Positions 53,803 to 62,399 are shown, counted from the first letter of the stretch. The stretch: DNA of 64,000 nucleotides from Arthrobacter sp. SLBN-122 (GCF_006715165.1 NZ_VFMS01000001.1:682001-746000), one strand, 5' to 3'. Made by a program: numbers and translations. Notes: generated by a model from the sequence alone, not told the origin.

Positions 53803-55547
53803 TACTGGAGTGCCTCCTCGTCTGCTGCGTGGGCCCATTCGGCGAAGGTCTGGCCCTCGGCACGGTCGGCCACGAACCGGCGGACAACGCGCTCCACGTA
53901 GTCGGGCAGGTCGTCCACGTACACCTTCAGGCCGCGGACGGTGCGTCCCAGCCCTGCTTCCTCGCGGTCACTGGAAGCCAGCCCGCCGCCCAGGTGGACC
54001 TGGAAACCCGGGGAGGGGTCGCCGTCGGGCGTTGGCAGCATCATGCCCTTGAGGCCGATGTCCGCCGTCTGGATGCGGGCGCAGGAGTTGGGGCAGCCGT
54101 TGATGTGCAGCGACAGTGCCTGCGGCAGCTGGCCCGAGCCGGCGAGGTCTGCCAGGCGGCGTTCCAGCTCAGCGACTGCCGTGGCGGCGGTGTACTTGGT
54201 CTCCACGATGGCGAGCTTGCAGTACTCGATGCCGGTGCAGGCGATGGTGCCGCGGCGGAACACGGACGGGCGCGCGGACAGGCCCAAGGTGTCCAGCTCG
54301 GCCACGAGCGGCTCCACTTGGTCCTTCTCGACGTCCAGCACAACGATCTTCTGGTGCGGGGTGGTGCGCAGCCGGTACGAGCCGCGGGCCTCAAGGGTGT
54401 CCGCGAGCTTGACCAGCTGCGAACCGGACAGCCGCCCGGCAAGCGGGGTGGCACCGATGAAGAACTTGCCGTCCTTCTGTTCGTGCACGCCGATGTGGTC
54501 TCCGGGCGTTGTGGGCTTCGGCGCGGCGGGACCGTCAGCCAGCTTGTAGCCGAGGTATTCGTCTTCCAGGATCTGGCGGAACTTCTCCGGACCCCAGTCG
54601 GCCAGCAGGAACTTCAAGCGGGCCTTGGTGCGCATGCGCCGGTAACCGTAGTCGCGGAAGATGCTGGTGACACCGAGCCACACGTCAGCGGCCTGCTCAG
54701 GACGGACGAAGGCGCCCAGGCGCTTGGCCAGCATCGGGTTGGTGGCCAGAGCGCCGCCCACCCACAGGTCGTAACCGGCACCCAGTTCGGGGTGGACCAT
54801 TCCCACCAGGCCGAAGTCGTTGATTTCGTGCACCACGTCCTGGCTGGGGTGGCCGGTGATGGCGGTCTTGTACTTGCGCGGCAGGTTGGACAGCAGCGGG
54901 TTGCCGATGAACCGCTCCCCCAGCTCCTCGATGAGCGGCGTGGGGTCGATGATCTCGTCCTTGGCGATGCCGGCCACGGGCGAACCCAGGATCACGCGGG
55001 GAACGTCGCCGCAGGCCTCGGTGGTGGACAGGCCAACACCTTCCAGGCGGTTCCAGATCTCGGGGATGTCCTCCACCTGGATCCAGTGCAGCTGGATGTT
55101 CTGGCGATCGGTGAGATCGGCGGACTCGCGGGCGAAGTCCACGGAAATCTGGCCGATGACGCGCAGCTGCTCGGTGGTGAGGGCACCGCCGTCGATCCTC
55201 ACGCGGAGCATGAAGTACTTGTCTTCGAGCTCGTGCGGCTCGAGGGTTGCCGTCTTGCCGCCGTCGATCCCCTGCTTGCGCTGGGTGTACAGGCCCCACC
55301 AGCGGAACCGGCCGTGCAGGTCCTGTCCGGGGATGGCGTCGAAGCCTTCCTTGGCGTAGATGGACTCGATACGCTCGCGGACGTTCAGGCCGTCGTCTTC
55401 CTGCTTCCAGGTTTCGTTGGCGTTCAGCGGCGTCTTGCCGTCCACTTTCCACTGGCCGTGCGGCTTCGCAGCGGGGCGGGACGGGCGTGCGGGGCGCTTG
55501 GCGGCAGCCGTGTCCGCAGACGCTCCGGCTAGAGCTGTATCAGTCAT
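53802..55547 (-). CDS. sir: Siroheme-dependent sulfite reductase (nitrite/sulfite reductase family)
   Basis: A 581-residue enzyme that reduces sulfite to sulfide using ferredoxin. The siroheme/[4Fe-4S] ligands lie in the C-terminal half: CTGIEYCKLA and INGCPNSCAR give the Cys-x5-Cys and Cys-x3-Cys pairs. Two nitrite/sulfite reductase repeats span the protein, and SADLTDRQNIQLHWIQVED is a typical conserved stretch. Being in one operon with cysH, cysD and cysN, sulfite is the likely substrate rather than nitrite. TTTGTGACG-like and -10-like sequences lie upstream. Confidence 0.93.
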   Translation of the reverse strand: MTDTALAGASADTAAAKRPARPSRPAAKPHGQWKVDGKTPLNANETWKQEDDGLNVRERIESIYAKEGFDAIPGQDLHGRFRWWGLYTQRKQGIDGGKTATLEPHELEDKYFMLRVRIDGGALTTEQLRVIGQISVDFARESADLTDRQNIQLHWIQVEDIPEIWNRLEGVGLSTTEACGDVPRVILGSPVAGIAKDEIIDPTPLIEELGERFIGNPLLSNLPRKYKTAITGHPSQDVVHEINDFGLVGMVHPELGAGYDLWVGGALATNPMLAKRLGAFVRPEQAADVWLGVTSIFRDYGYRRMRTKARLKFLLADWGPEKFRQILEDEYLGYKLADGPAAPKPTTPGDHIGVHEQKDGKFFIGATPLAGRLSGSQLVKLADTLEARGSYRLRTTPHQKIVVLDVEKDQVEPLVAELDTLGLSARPSVFRRGTIACTGIEYCKLAIVETKYTAATAVAELERRLADLAGSGQLPQALSLHINGCPNSCARIQTADIGLKGMMLPTPDGDPSPGFQVHLGGGLASSDREEAGLGRTVRGLKVYVDDLPDYVERVVRRFVADRAEGQTFAEWAHAADEEALQ

Positions 55548-55601
55548 GCATCGACTGTAGGTCGCCCCCGAATTACGTCACAAAGGACCGGAAACGCTAA
55601 G
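55548..55601 (-). promoter_or_regulatory. Gap upstream of sir with the TTTGTGACG motif
   Basis: TTTGTGACG at 55576-55584 (minus strand) is followed after 17 bases by CTACAG, which could act as -10, 20 bases before the sir start. The same motif is found before cysG. It may mark the sulfur-regulated promoter of sir. Confidence 0.45.
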
Positions 55602-56459
55602 TCACCTAGGGAAATATTTCGTCACGAAACGCCGGACGGCCTTGTAGAAGCCACCCTCCTGTGCATTTGCCGGCGCTTCCGCGGGGGCCGCCGCAGCCGG
55701 TTCCCGGGGTGCTGCTGCGGGCGCTTCGTTCATCTTTGCGACGGCGGCGTCGTACCTGTCCAGCACGATTTCCGCGAGCACCGGGGACGGCAGCAAGGGT
55801 TCGGTCACGACGTCGGCTCCGGCCTTCGCCAGCTGGTCGTGGAAGAAGCCCGGTGCCAGGAGGTAAGAGGCAATCACCACACGGCCGCCGACGTCCACAG
55901 CCCCTGCGGACTCCCCCGCCCCGGCACCTCCTTCCAGTTCCTCACGAAGCATCGCGACGGCGTCGGGCACTGACGGCTTGGCCGAGGCACCATAGGCGGC
56001 CACCATCCGGTTGGACCGCAACTCCCGCAGCTGGCCCAGCAGTTCCTCCACGCTGACGGCGGCATTGGGGTTGGAGGAACCGGCGGCGGCCAGGACGATG
56101 ACGTCATTGTCCGTGGTTCCGGCCTCATGCAGCCGCTGGTCCAGCAGTTTGGCGAGCCGCGGGTCGGGGCCCAGCGGCGCGGCGGCCGCACTGCCCGGGC
56201 GGCTCTTCACGGCCCGGGCGATGTCCACCTTGACGTGGTAGCCGACGCTCAGCAGCAAGGGAACCACGACGGCGGCCTCCCCCTCCGGCAGGCCCGCCAC
56301 CACATGCACCAGGTCCGGCTGCTGGACGTCCACATAGGCTTCCCGGACATCAAGGCCCGGCCGCAGTTCAGCGATGGCGGCGCGCAGTGCATTGACCTCC
56401 GCGGCCCCCTGTGTGTTGGACGTCCCATGGGCACAGGCGATCATGATGGGGCTGTTCAT
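55602..56459 (-). CDS. Sirohydrochlorin chelatase-like protein (CbiX/SirB family)
   Basis: A 285-residue protein of the CbiX type. The active-site start IMIACAHGTSNTQGAAEVNA with His is intact, and a second His-rich region (PLLLSVGYHVKVDI) follows, as in the two-domain chelatases. The C-terminus has an Ala/Pro-rich linker and an amphipathic tail (FYKAVRRFVTKYFPR), which is unusual. It probably inserts iron into sirohydrochlorin to give siroheme for Sir. It is upstream of sir on the same strand, 54 bases apart. The ATG lacks a good ribosome binding site. Confidence 0.82.
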   Translation of the reverse strand: MNSPIMIACAHGTSNTQGAAEVNALRAAIAELRPGLDVREAYVDVQQPDLVHVVAGLPEGEAAVVVPLLLSVGYHVKVDIARAVKSRPGSAAAAPLGPDPRLAKLLDQRLHEAGTTDNDVIVLAAAGSSNPNAAVSVEELLGQLRELRSNRMVAAYGASAKPSVPDAVAMLREELEGGAGAGESAGAVDVGGRVVIASYLLAPGFFHDQLAKAGADVVTEPLLPSPVLAEIVLDRYDAAVAKMNEAPAAAPREPAAAAPAEAPANAQEGGFYKAVRRFVTKYFPR

Positions 56460-56519
56460 AGGGGCTAGCGTAACGTTGGAGCCGCCCTGTCCGCCCTCTT
56501 TGAAATACCGGGACGCCCC

Positions 56520-57173
56520 ATGACATTCGCCTTTGACAACTCCCCGGTGTGGCTGGATCTGCTGGGCGTGTTCTTCTTTGCCGTCTCGGGATCGCTGCTG
56601 GCGGCGCGGAAGCAGATCGACATTGTGGGGTCGCTGTTGCTCGCCTCCCTGGTGGGGCTCGGCGGCGGCGTCATCCGGGACATCATCCTGGGCATCGTTC
56701 CGGCCGCTTTCACCAACCCCGCATATCTGGCACCACCGCTGCTGGCCACCGTGTTGGTGTTCTTCCTGTTCTCCAGCGTGCAGCGCTACACCTCGCTGCT
56801 GACCCTGTTCGACGCCGCCGGCCTGGCCCTGTTCTGCATGACCGGCACGCTCAAGGCACTCGCCACAGGCTTGAACCCGGTGGCGTCCGTGCTGCTTGGG
56901 GTGACCACAGCCGTGGGCGGCGGGCTCCTGCGCGACATCACTGCCAATGAGGTTCCCGAGCTGTTCAACCCCAAGGACATCTACGCGCTGCCTGCCTTTG
57001 TGGGGGCTGCCATGACTGCGGTGCTGTGGGTCTTCGGCGTGTTCAACGTGCTGACGGCGGCCGGCATTGCGGCTGTGGTTTTCACGTTCCGGGTCCTGGC
57101 CTGGCGGCGGTCCTGGCAGGCCCCCCTTGCAGTTCGCGGGTGGCACCGGCGGGTGGGTGGCACCGGGCTGTGA
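56520..57173 (+). CDS. TRIC-family (UPF0126) membrane protein
   Basis: A 217-residue protein with about seven membrane segments, the TRIC cation channel family (YadS-like). It has the paired motifs GGGVIRDIILG and GGGLLRDITAN at the start of each half. Function in bacteria is unclear; animal homologues conduct potassium. It is divergent from the chelatase gene with 60 bases between. Confidence 0.88.
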   Translation: MTFAFDNSPVWLDLLGVFFFAVSGSLLAARKQIDIVGSLLLASLVGLGGGVIRDIILGIVPAAFTNPAYLAPPLLATVLVFFLFSSVQRYTSLLTLFDAAGLALFCMTGTLKALATGLNPVASVLLGVTTAVGGGLLRDITANEVPELFNPKDIYALPAFVGAAMTAVLWVFGVFNVLTAAGIAAVVFTFRVLAWRRSWQAPLAVRGWHRRVGGTGL

Positions 57174-57224
57174 GGGCCGGTTGGGTGTCATTTCGGGGTG
57201 CTCCGGATTGGCTAGGATATGAGC

Positions 57225-57653
57225 ATGACTGACATGTTCCTCGAGAAGTTCCGCGCGCTTGTTCCGAAGTATCTCGAGGATGAATGGCAGGAAGAGGACG
57301 GCCTGACCCCGGAGGAACTGGATAAGGCCCTCGCGGATCACCAATTCGAGATTCCGCTGGTCCTGCGCGAGTTCTACCTGGCCCTGGGCGGCTGCGAGGA
57401 CCTGATGGAGGCGTACCACTACTTCTGGGATCCCGAAGAGCTCGAGGTGGATGACGAAGGCTTCCTCATGTTCCTCGAGGATGAAGAGGAAGCGTTTACC
57501 TGGGGCTTCCGAGTAGGCGACCTCACCGTCCCCGATCCCATCGTGTACCGCCGCAACAATGCCCGCGGCCAGTGGAAGTCCGAGGAAGGCACCTTCTCCG
57601 AGTTCGTCTTCGACATGTTCGAGTGGGCGTTCGAGGACGAAGAGGAAGAGTAG
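57225..57653 (+). CDS. Acidic SUKH/SMI1-like protein
   Basis: A 142-residue, very acidic protein. LTPEELDKALADHQFEIPLV, then LREFYLALGG and YHYFWDPEELEVDDEGFLMF, followed by EDEEEAFTWGF, recall the SMI1/KNR4 (SUKH) fold. Many SUKH proteins are immunity proteins for polymorphic toxins, but none is recognised beside it. The ATG at 57225 has AGGA seven bases upstream; the one two codons earlier would be too close. It is next to a 76-bp repeat and an AbiEi-like gene on the other strand. Confidence 0.6.
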   Translation: MTDMFLEKFRALVPKYLEDEWQEEDGLTPEELDKALADHQFEIPLVLREFYLALGGCEDLMEAYHYFWDPEELEVDDEGFLMFLEDEEEAFTWGFRVGDLTVPDPIVYRRNNARGQWKSEEGTFSEFVFDMFEWAFEDEEEE

Positions 57654-57692
57654 GGGCCTCCCCCGCTTCCCTTGTTGCCTGGCCGCGGTCCT

Positions 57693-57768
57693 GGGGCACT
57701 TTGACACGGACACGCCGTGATCCGCGCCCATTGTGCGGTTGTCGCGGCCCAATGTGCCCCACGACGGC
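57693..57768. repeat. 76-bp inverted-end repeat, copy B
   Basis: Begins GGGGCACTTTGACACGGACA and ends AATGTGCCCCACGACGGC; ends pair with one mismatch. It lies 5 bases beyond the stop of the AbiEi-like gene and is in the same orientation as copy C at 58686-58761, so they are direct repeats. Confidence 0.88.
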
Positions 57769-57773
57769 AGGGC

Positions 57774-58613
57774 TCACCTCACGCTGAATGATCCCCGCCG
57801 ACTCTGTTCCAGCACTGCCAAGACCTGGGCCACCATCTGCTCGGGATGATGAACGACTTCCGCATAGCCGAACCTTAGGCAGAGACGTCCGCCAACCACC
57901 GTTGCGTTGTTGCGGACGCGGTCCTTCTTGACCTGCTTTGCCTCCAAATGGCTGGCCCCGTCGGTTTCCACCACCAGGCAATCCTCGATCAGGAAGTCCA
58001 CCTCCCCCACGCCCTGGAGCTCAACGTGGCGGCGTACATGAAGGCCAGCCCTCCGGAAGTGGTAGTTGGCCAAAACCTCCAGGACCGAATCGGCCCGGGG
58101 AATCACGTAATCCAGGACTGCCCGGGCCCGGGCGTTGCGGTTCCCGGGAAGTTTGCGCCGAAGGAATTCCACTGTCACATCTCCCCGCTGCGCCGCGCAC
58201 TGAACCATGACTAACGCTTCCAGTTCGGGCAGGCAACGCAGGGCATGGATGAGGACGTCCGCCAGGCCCGCCACCGGCAGCCATGGATGGCCAGGGTGAA
58301 GTATCCGGCCGTGTGTTACGGTTCCCGGCACTGTCTTCTTGTGCCCGGGACTTAGGTGGACCACGCAGGCCTTCTCCAAGGTCCACAGCTGATAGGCCGG
58401 GGCAGCGGAGAGGCAGGTCACGAACGCATTGTGCTGCAGCGCCAAACCGAGCGCGGCGCCTTCAGTCGGCAGGCCATAGACACCCCGCCGGACCCGGACG
58501 ACGCGGCCTGCTGCGAGGGCCTTGTCCACACGCGTTCTCGTGAACCCGGCACGGTGTAGTGAAGAAGTTCTGGCCACGCCTCCCCGATGACGGAGAAATC
58601 CTTCAATATCCAT
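57774..58613 (-). CDS. AbiEi-like antitoxin domain fused to a DUF559 nuclease-like domain
   Basis: A 279-residue protein. The N-terminal part (residues 1-110, RHRGGVARTSSLHRAGFTRT and GRVVRVRRGVYGLP) is the winged-helix AbiEi-type antitoxin domain. The C-terminal part (about 205-279, GEVDFLIEDCLVVETDGASH, then LEAKQVKKDRVRNNATVVGG) is the restriction-endonuclease-like DUF559 fold, with a D...ExD pattern (DFLIEDCLVVETDG) as candidate active site. No AbiEii toxin gene lies next to it. The ATG at 58613 has no upstream homology and was chosen by domain start. Both sides carry copies of the 76-bp repeat, which suggests the gene moved or is maintained as a unit. Function unknown. Confidence 0.8.
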   Translation of the reverse strand: MDIEGFLRHRGGVARTSSLHRAGFTRTRVDKALAAGRVVRVRRGVYGLPTEGAALGLALQHNAFVTCLSAAPAYQLWTLEKACVVHLSPGHKKTVPGTVTHGRILHPGHPWLPVAGLADVLIHALRCLPELEALVMVQCAAQRGDVTVEFLRRKLPGNRNARARAVLDYVIPRADSVLEVLANYHFRRAGLHVRRHVELQGVGEVDFLIEDCLVVETDGASHLEAKQVKKDRVRNNATVVGGRLCLRFGYAEVVHHPEQMVAQVLAVLEQSRRGSFSVR

Positions 58614-58685
58614 GGCTCCAGAGTCACCTGAACCCCGCCGCTGGCGACAGTTCCAGGCAGCGCCATGTGGAGAAGGCGCCCTCGT

Positions 58686-58761
58686 GGGGCACTGTGACAC
58701 GGACTCGCCGCGAATCGAGTCCTGTCAGCAGGAGATGGGCCTCAACGTGCCCCGCAACGGC
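58686..58761. repeat. 76-bp inverted-end repeat, copy C
   Basis: Begins GGGGCACTGTGACACGGACT and ends CGTGCCCCGCAACGGC; the ends pair over about ten bases with a few mismatches. It is a direct repeat of copy B, and inverted relative to copy A. Confidence 0.85.
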
Positions 58762-58952
58762 AGGAGAGATGCAGCTGAAAAATCTTTGACACCAGTAGTA
58801 ACAAAAGACTTGCGCATTATGACAAGGTTGTCATAAGCTATTCACGGATCCGCTAAACGCCTCCGGCGGGTCTGATGCGAACGGAGAGATGGCCCCGGTT
58901 CACAGCAGCTTCGGTTGTTGAGGACCGGGGCCGTCCCGTTAACGCCCCACCC

Positions 58953-59014
58953 CATCCATTGCTCCGTACTTGTCGTTATGGCGCGTCAAAACGACAAGTA
59001 CGGAGCAATCGAGG
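58953..59014. repeat. 62-bp palindromic repeat, copy 2
   Basis: Arms of 25 bases flank a 12-base loop ATGGCGCGTCAA; 23 of the 25 positions pair, including the 20 next to the loop. It shares TTGCTCCGTA and the loop frame ATG-TCAA with the element at 42739-42800 (read on the opposite strand) but the arm centres differ by compensating changes. Confidence 0.88.
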
Positions 59015-59023
59015 AAAAGAAGA

Positions 59024-59061
59024 AGCCCGGCGCCACCTGGGAAAACCAGGGGAACCGGGCT
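59024..59061 (-). terminator. Terminator after the polyprenyl synthase gene
   Basis: On the minus strand AGCCCGG pairs with CCGGGCT and the inner CCTGG with CCAGG, followed by T-rich CTTCTTCTTTTCC. It lies 16 bases after the gene. Confidence 0.75.
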
Positions 59062-59077
59062 CCTAACGAACTTGTGC

Positions 59078-60178
59078 TCAGCTCGCGCGGTCCACCACGG
59101 CCAGCGCGAAGTTGGACAGCGATTCCTTGACCACGCCCTCGGGCAGCGGAGCCAGGGCGGCGATGGCTTCATCGGCCCACCGGCGTGCCACCACCCAGGA
59201 CTCGGCCGTGACGGGGTGCTCACGAAGCCCGGCCACGGCGGCGGCCAGGGCTTCGTCCGAAGAAAGGTCACCATCGATCAGCGTCAAAAGGTCGACGGCG
59301 GACTGGTCACCCTCGGCGGCAGCCTTGCGCAGGAGCAGCACGGGCAGGGTGGGAACCCCTTCGCGCAGGTCGGTACCGGGTGACTTGCCGGACTTCACCT
59401 TGACGCCGGTGACATCGATGACGTCGTCGGCAAGCTGGAAGGCCACGCCCACCTTCTCGCCGTACTCCACCAGGATGTCCTCGAAGGCCTCGTCAGCACC
59501 GGAGAAGATGGCACCGAACTGGCCGGAGGCCGCCACCAGTGAACCGGTCTTGTCCGCGATGACTGACAGGTAGTGCTCCACCGGATCCTCGTCCGGGCGG
59601 GGGCCCACGGTCTCGTGCAGCTGGCCCAGGCAGAGCCGCTCGAAGGTGCGGGCCTGGATTCCCAGGGCACGCCCGCCAAGTTCGGACACCAGGATGGAGG
59701 CGCGGGCAAATATGAGGTCGCCGGTGAGGACGGCCACGGAGTTGCCCCACACCTCGTGGGCGGTGGGTGCGCCGCGGCGGAACGGGGCGGAGTCCATGAC
59801 GTCGTCGTGGTACAGGGTTGCCAGGTGCGTCAGTTCCACTACGACGGCGGCCTGCACCACCGCGGGCAGCGACGCGTCACCGAGGTGGGCGCAGAGCAGC
59901 GTCAGCAGCGGCCGGATGCGCTTGCCACCGGCTTCCACCAGATGGCGCGACGTTGCGTCAGCCAGGGGATCCGAATTGGCGATGGCCTCGCGGAGCTTCT
60001 TCTCCACCCTGGCCAGGTTGTTGGTGATGGCAGGGCCCAGTTCAGCGTCCGCCGCGATGGCCGCAAAGCCGGCCGGCAGCTGGAGTCCCGTGGCGATGGC
60101 CGTGGTGTTGAGGCTGGGTTCGGAGTCCGGCAGGCCGTGCCCGGCGTGCGTCCAACTGTGGTCTGCGGATTTGGTCAC
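59078..60178 (-). CDS. Polyprenyl diphosphate synthase (menaquinone side chain)
   Basis: Long-chain trans-prenyltransferase, 366 residues. The first Asp-rich motif is LYHDDVMDSAPFRRGAPTAH and the second QLADDVIDVTG. It makes the isoprenoid chain for menaquinone, given the neighbours menG and menF. The GTG start overlaps the end of the upstream reductase gene (GTGA), so both are coupled. The chain length cannot be read from the sequence; heptaprenyl or longer is typical. Confidence 0.92.
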   Translation of the reverse strand: MTKSADHSWTHAGHGLPDSEPSLNTTAIATGLQLPAGFAAIAADAELGPAITNNLARVEKKLREAIANSDPLADATSRHLVEAGGKRIRPLLTLLCAHLGDASLPAVVQAAVVVELTHLATLYHDDVMDSAPFRRGAPTAHEVWGNSVAVLTGDLIFARASILVSELGGRALGIQARTFERLCLGQLHETVGPRPDEDPVEHYLSVIADKTGSLVAASGQFGAIFSGADEAFEDILVEYGEKVGVAFQLADDVIDVTGVKVKSGKSPGTDLREGVPTLPVLLLRKAAAEGDQSAVDLLTLIDGDLSSDEALAAAVAGLREHPVTAESWVVARRWADEAIAALAPLPEGVVKESLSNFALAVVDRAS

Positions 60179-61515
60179 GGGTTAACCCTAACTTTTTGTT
60201 GCGGATACCGCTGATTGGATACTGCCGGGGTGGGCGATGTATTCGTTGTGGCCGGAACCAGCGATTCCAAAACGCGGATCACCCGGTCCTCGAAGCCCTT
60301 GGCGGAGGGGTCCGTAAGGTTGGCAAGGAGCCGGACCACGAACCGCATCAGCACCGGGATGGGCATGCCGGTCCGCAGCGCCAGTTTCATGACGGCGGGC
60401 TTTCCGATCAGCGCGGCGAAGGCCCGGCCAAGGGTGAAGTGCGAGCCCCACTGGTCCCGCACATAGTCCGCGTACCGCGAAAGGTGCGCGTCGGCGTCGT
60501 ACGTTCCGCCCGCTGCCATCGAGCGCGAGGAAGCGTCGATGATGAACCCTGCGGCGAAACGCGCCGACTCCATAGCGTAGGAGATGCCTTCGCCGTTGAA
60601 CGGGGAGACCATGCCGCCGGCGTCGCCCAGGAGCAGCAAGCCGGGCGAGTAGTGCGGGGTGCGGTTGAAACCCATGGGCAGCGCGGCGCCGCGGATCTCC
60701 CCCACCTGGTTCTCCGGCGTGAAGCCCCAGTCGGCGGGCATGGCGGCGGTCCATTCGCGCAGCACCTGCTTGTAGTCGAGCTTCCCGAATTCCTTGGAGG
60801 AGTTCAGGATGCCCAGGCCCACGTTGGAGGTGCCGTCACCCACGCCGAACACCCAGCCGTAGCCGGGCAGTAGCTTGCCGTCGCGGCCGGGAAGCTCCAG
60901 CCAGCCTTCCATCCAGTCGTCGTCGGTGCGCGGGGAGGTGAAGTAGGTGCGGACGGCGACGCCGAGCGGGCGGTCGTCGCGCTTCTGGATGCCGAGGGAC
61001 ACGGCGGTGCGGGTGGAGTTTCCGTCCGCGGCGAGCACGACGTCGGCACTAAAGTCACGCGTCTCCCCCGTCTTGCGTCCGGACTCGTCGAGGAGCGCTG
61101 CGCGGAGCCCGGTGACGCGGCCGTCGTCGTTCCGTATGGCTTCGGTGACGCTGTGCCGCTCGAGGACGGTGGCGCCGGCGGCCTGCGCGTGCCGGGCCAG
61201 TTCCTCGTCAAAGCCCAGGCGGGTACGGATCAGCCCGTACTGCGGGAAGTCGGAGACCTCAGGCCAGGGCAGTTCGATGGTGCGGCCTCCGGCGATCAGG
61301 CGCAGGCCCTTGTTCCGGCGCCAGCCGTCGTTCTCCGGATGCGGGAGGCCGAGCTTCTGTATCTCGCGGACGGCGCGGGGGGTGAGCCCGTCGCCGCACA
61401 CCTTTTCCCGTGGAAAGGACGTCTTTTCCAGGACCGTGACGTCAATGCCGGCCTTGGCGAGGTAGTACGCGGCGGTGGATCCGGCCGGACCCGCGCCGAC
61501 AATCAGTACCTTCAC
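60175..61515 (-). CDS. Geranylgeranyl reductase-family protein (MenJ-like)
   Basis: A 446-residue FAD enzyme. The FAD motif VLIVGAGPAGSTAAYYLAKAG is at the N-terminus, with PREKVCGDGLTPRAV and the C-terminal LLLLGDAGGMVSPFNGEGIS, where GD binds the flavin. MenJ homologues saturate one isoprene of menaquinone. It lies between menG and the polyprenyl synthase gene on one strand, three bases from menG, which supports a menaquinone role. Confidence 0.9.
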   Translation of the reverse strand: MKVLIVGAGPAGSTAAYYLAKAGIDVTVLEKTSFPREKVCGDGLTPRAVREIQKLGLPHPENDGWRRNKGLRLIAGGRTIELPWPEVSDFPQYGLIRTRLGFDEELARHAQAAGATVLERHSVTEAIRNDDGRVTGLRAALLDESGRKTGETRDFSADVVLAADGNSTRTAVSLGIQKRDDRPLGVAVRTYFTSPRTDDDWMEGWLELPGRDGKLLPGYGWVFGVGDGTSNVGLGILNSSKEFGKLDYKQVLREWTAAMPADWGFTPENQVGEIRGAALPMGFNRTPHYSPGLLLLGDAGGMVSPFNGEGISYAMESARFAAGFIIDASSRSMAAGGTYDADAHLSRYADYVRDQWGSHFTLGRAFAALIGKPAVMKLALRTGMPIPVLMRFVVRLLANLTDPSAKGFEDRVIRVLESLVPATTNTSPTPAVSNQRYPQQKVRVNP

Positions 61516-61518
61516 AGG

Positions 61519-62298
61519 TCAGCGGACGATGTTGCGGCGCAGCTTGGCCACCGGGCCTTTGTGCGCGGCGATGGCGGCAGCGGCACCGTCCGGTGAGGAA
61601 TCGGCGGGCTTGAAGGCACGGTGGACGGCCACGATGCCGCCGGTGAGGTTGCGGTAGGTGACGTTCTCCCAGCCGGCTTCCTGCAGCCAGGCGGCGAGGT
61701 GGTCCTGGTCCGGCCAGGCGCGGATGGATTCGGCCAGGTACACGTAGGCGTCCGGGTTGGAGGCGACCTTGACGGCGATGGCCGGCAGGGCCCGCATCAG
61801 GTATTCGGTGTACATGGTGCGCCACAGCGGAACCACGGGCTGGGAGAACTCGGCGATGACCAGCCGTCCGCCGGGTTTGGTCACGCGGAGCATCTCCTGC
61901 AGCGCCTTCTTGGGCTCGTTCACGTTGCGCAGCCCGAAGGAGATGGTGGTGGCGTCGAAAGTGTTGTCAGCGAACGGCAGGTTGGTGGCGTCCCCGGCAA
62001 TAAAGTTGATGTCCGGGCGGCGGCGCTTCCCCACCTTGAGCATGCCCAGGGAGAAGTCGCAGGCCACCACATCTATGCCCGCATCGGCATACGGTTCGCT
62101 GGAGGTACCCGTTCCGGCGGCAAGATCCAGGACCCGCTGGCCCTTGGAGACTTCCATGGCGTCCACCACGATCTTCCGCCAGCGGCGGGTCTGCCCCATG
62201 GAGAGGACATCGTTGACGACGTCGTATTTCGGTGCGACGTCGTCAAACATCGTGGCTACTTCGTCCGGACGCTTATCCAAGGATGCTCGGTTCACCAT
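61519..62298 (-). CDS. menG: Demethylmenaquinone methyltransferase MenG (UbiE family)
   Basis: Last methylation step of menaquinone synthesis. Length 259. The SAM-binding motif [20 protein letters not shown] and [20 protein letters not shown] at the N-terminus identify the UbiE/MenG type, with the motif [20 protein letters not shown] after it. It is first in a menG-reductase-polyprenyl synthase operon on the minus strand. Promoter lies in the gap to menF. Confidence 0.93.
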   Translation of the reverse strand: MVNRASLDKRPDEVATMFDDVAPKYDVVNDVLSMGQTRRWRKIVVDAMEVSKGQRVLDLAAGTGTSSEPYADAGIDVVACDFSLGMLKVGKRRRPDINFIAGDATNLPFADNTFDATTISFGLRNVNEPKKALQEMLRVTKPGGRLVIAEFSQPVVPLWRTMYTEYLMRALPAIAVKVASNPDAYVYLAESIRAWPDQDHLAAWLQEAGWENVTYRNLTGGIVAVHRAFKPADSSPDGAAAAIAAHKGPVAKLRRNIVR

Positions 62299-62353
62299 GA
62301 CATTGTCTCAAATGTTCCCGGGGGTGCTGACCAGCCCCGATTTGCCCATCCCC

Positions 62354-62399
62354 GCTGCACCCAAGCTGCTCCAAGACTGCACCAAGGCTGCATCAAGGC
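62354..62399. repeat. Imperfect tandem repeat between menG and menF
   Basis: Four head-to-tail units of about 11 bases (GCTGCACCCAA, GCTGCTCCAAGA, CTGCACCAAGG, CTGCATCAAGG) in the divergent promoter region. Confidence 0.6.

Larger units (their letters stand above)
58614..59077. other. Gene-free stretch with repeats
   Basis: No supported gene. It holds copy C of the 76-bp repeat, the 62-bp palindromic repeat and the terminator of the polyprenyl synthase gene. The remaining bases, around 58762-58952, show no promoter or gene I can support. Confidence 0.6.

Noticed and set aside
53778..55532. Open frame of about 584 codons opposite sulfite reductase
   Set aside because: Antisense shadow of a gene with intact siroheme motifs.
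55602..57752. Long minus-strand frame including the chelatase and beyond
   Set aside because: Only the part from 56459 down carries the CbiX homology; the upstream part overlaps the TRIC and SUKH-like genes in antisense.
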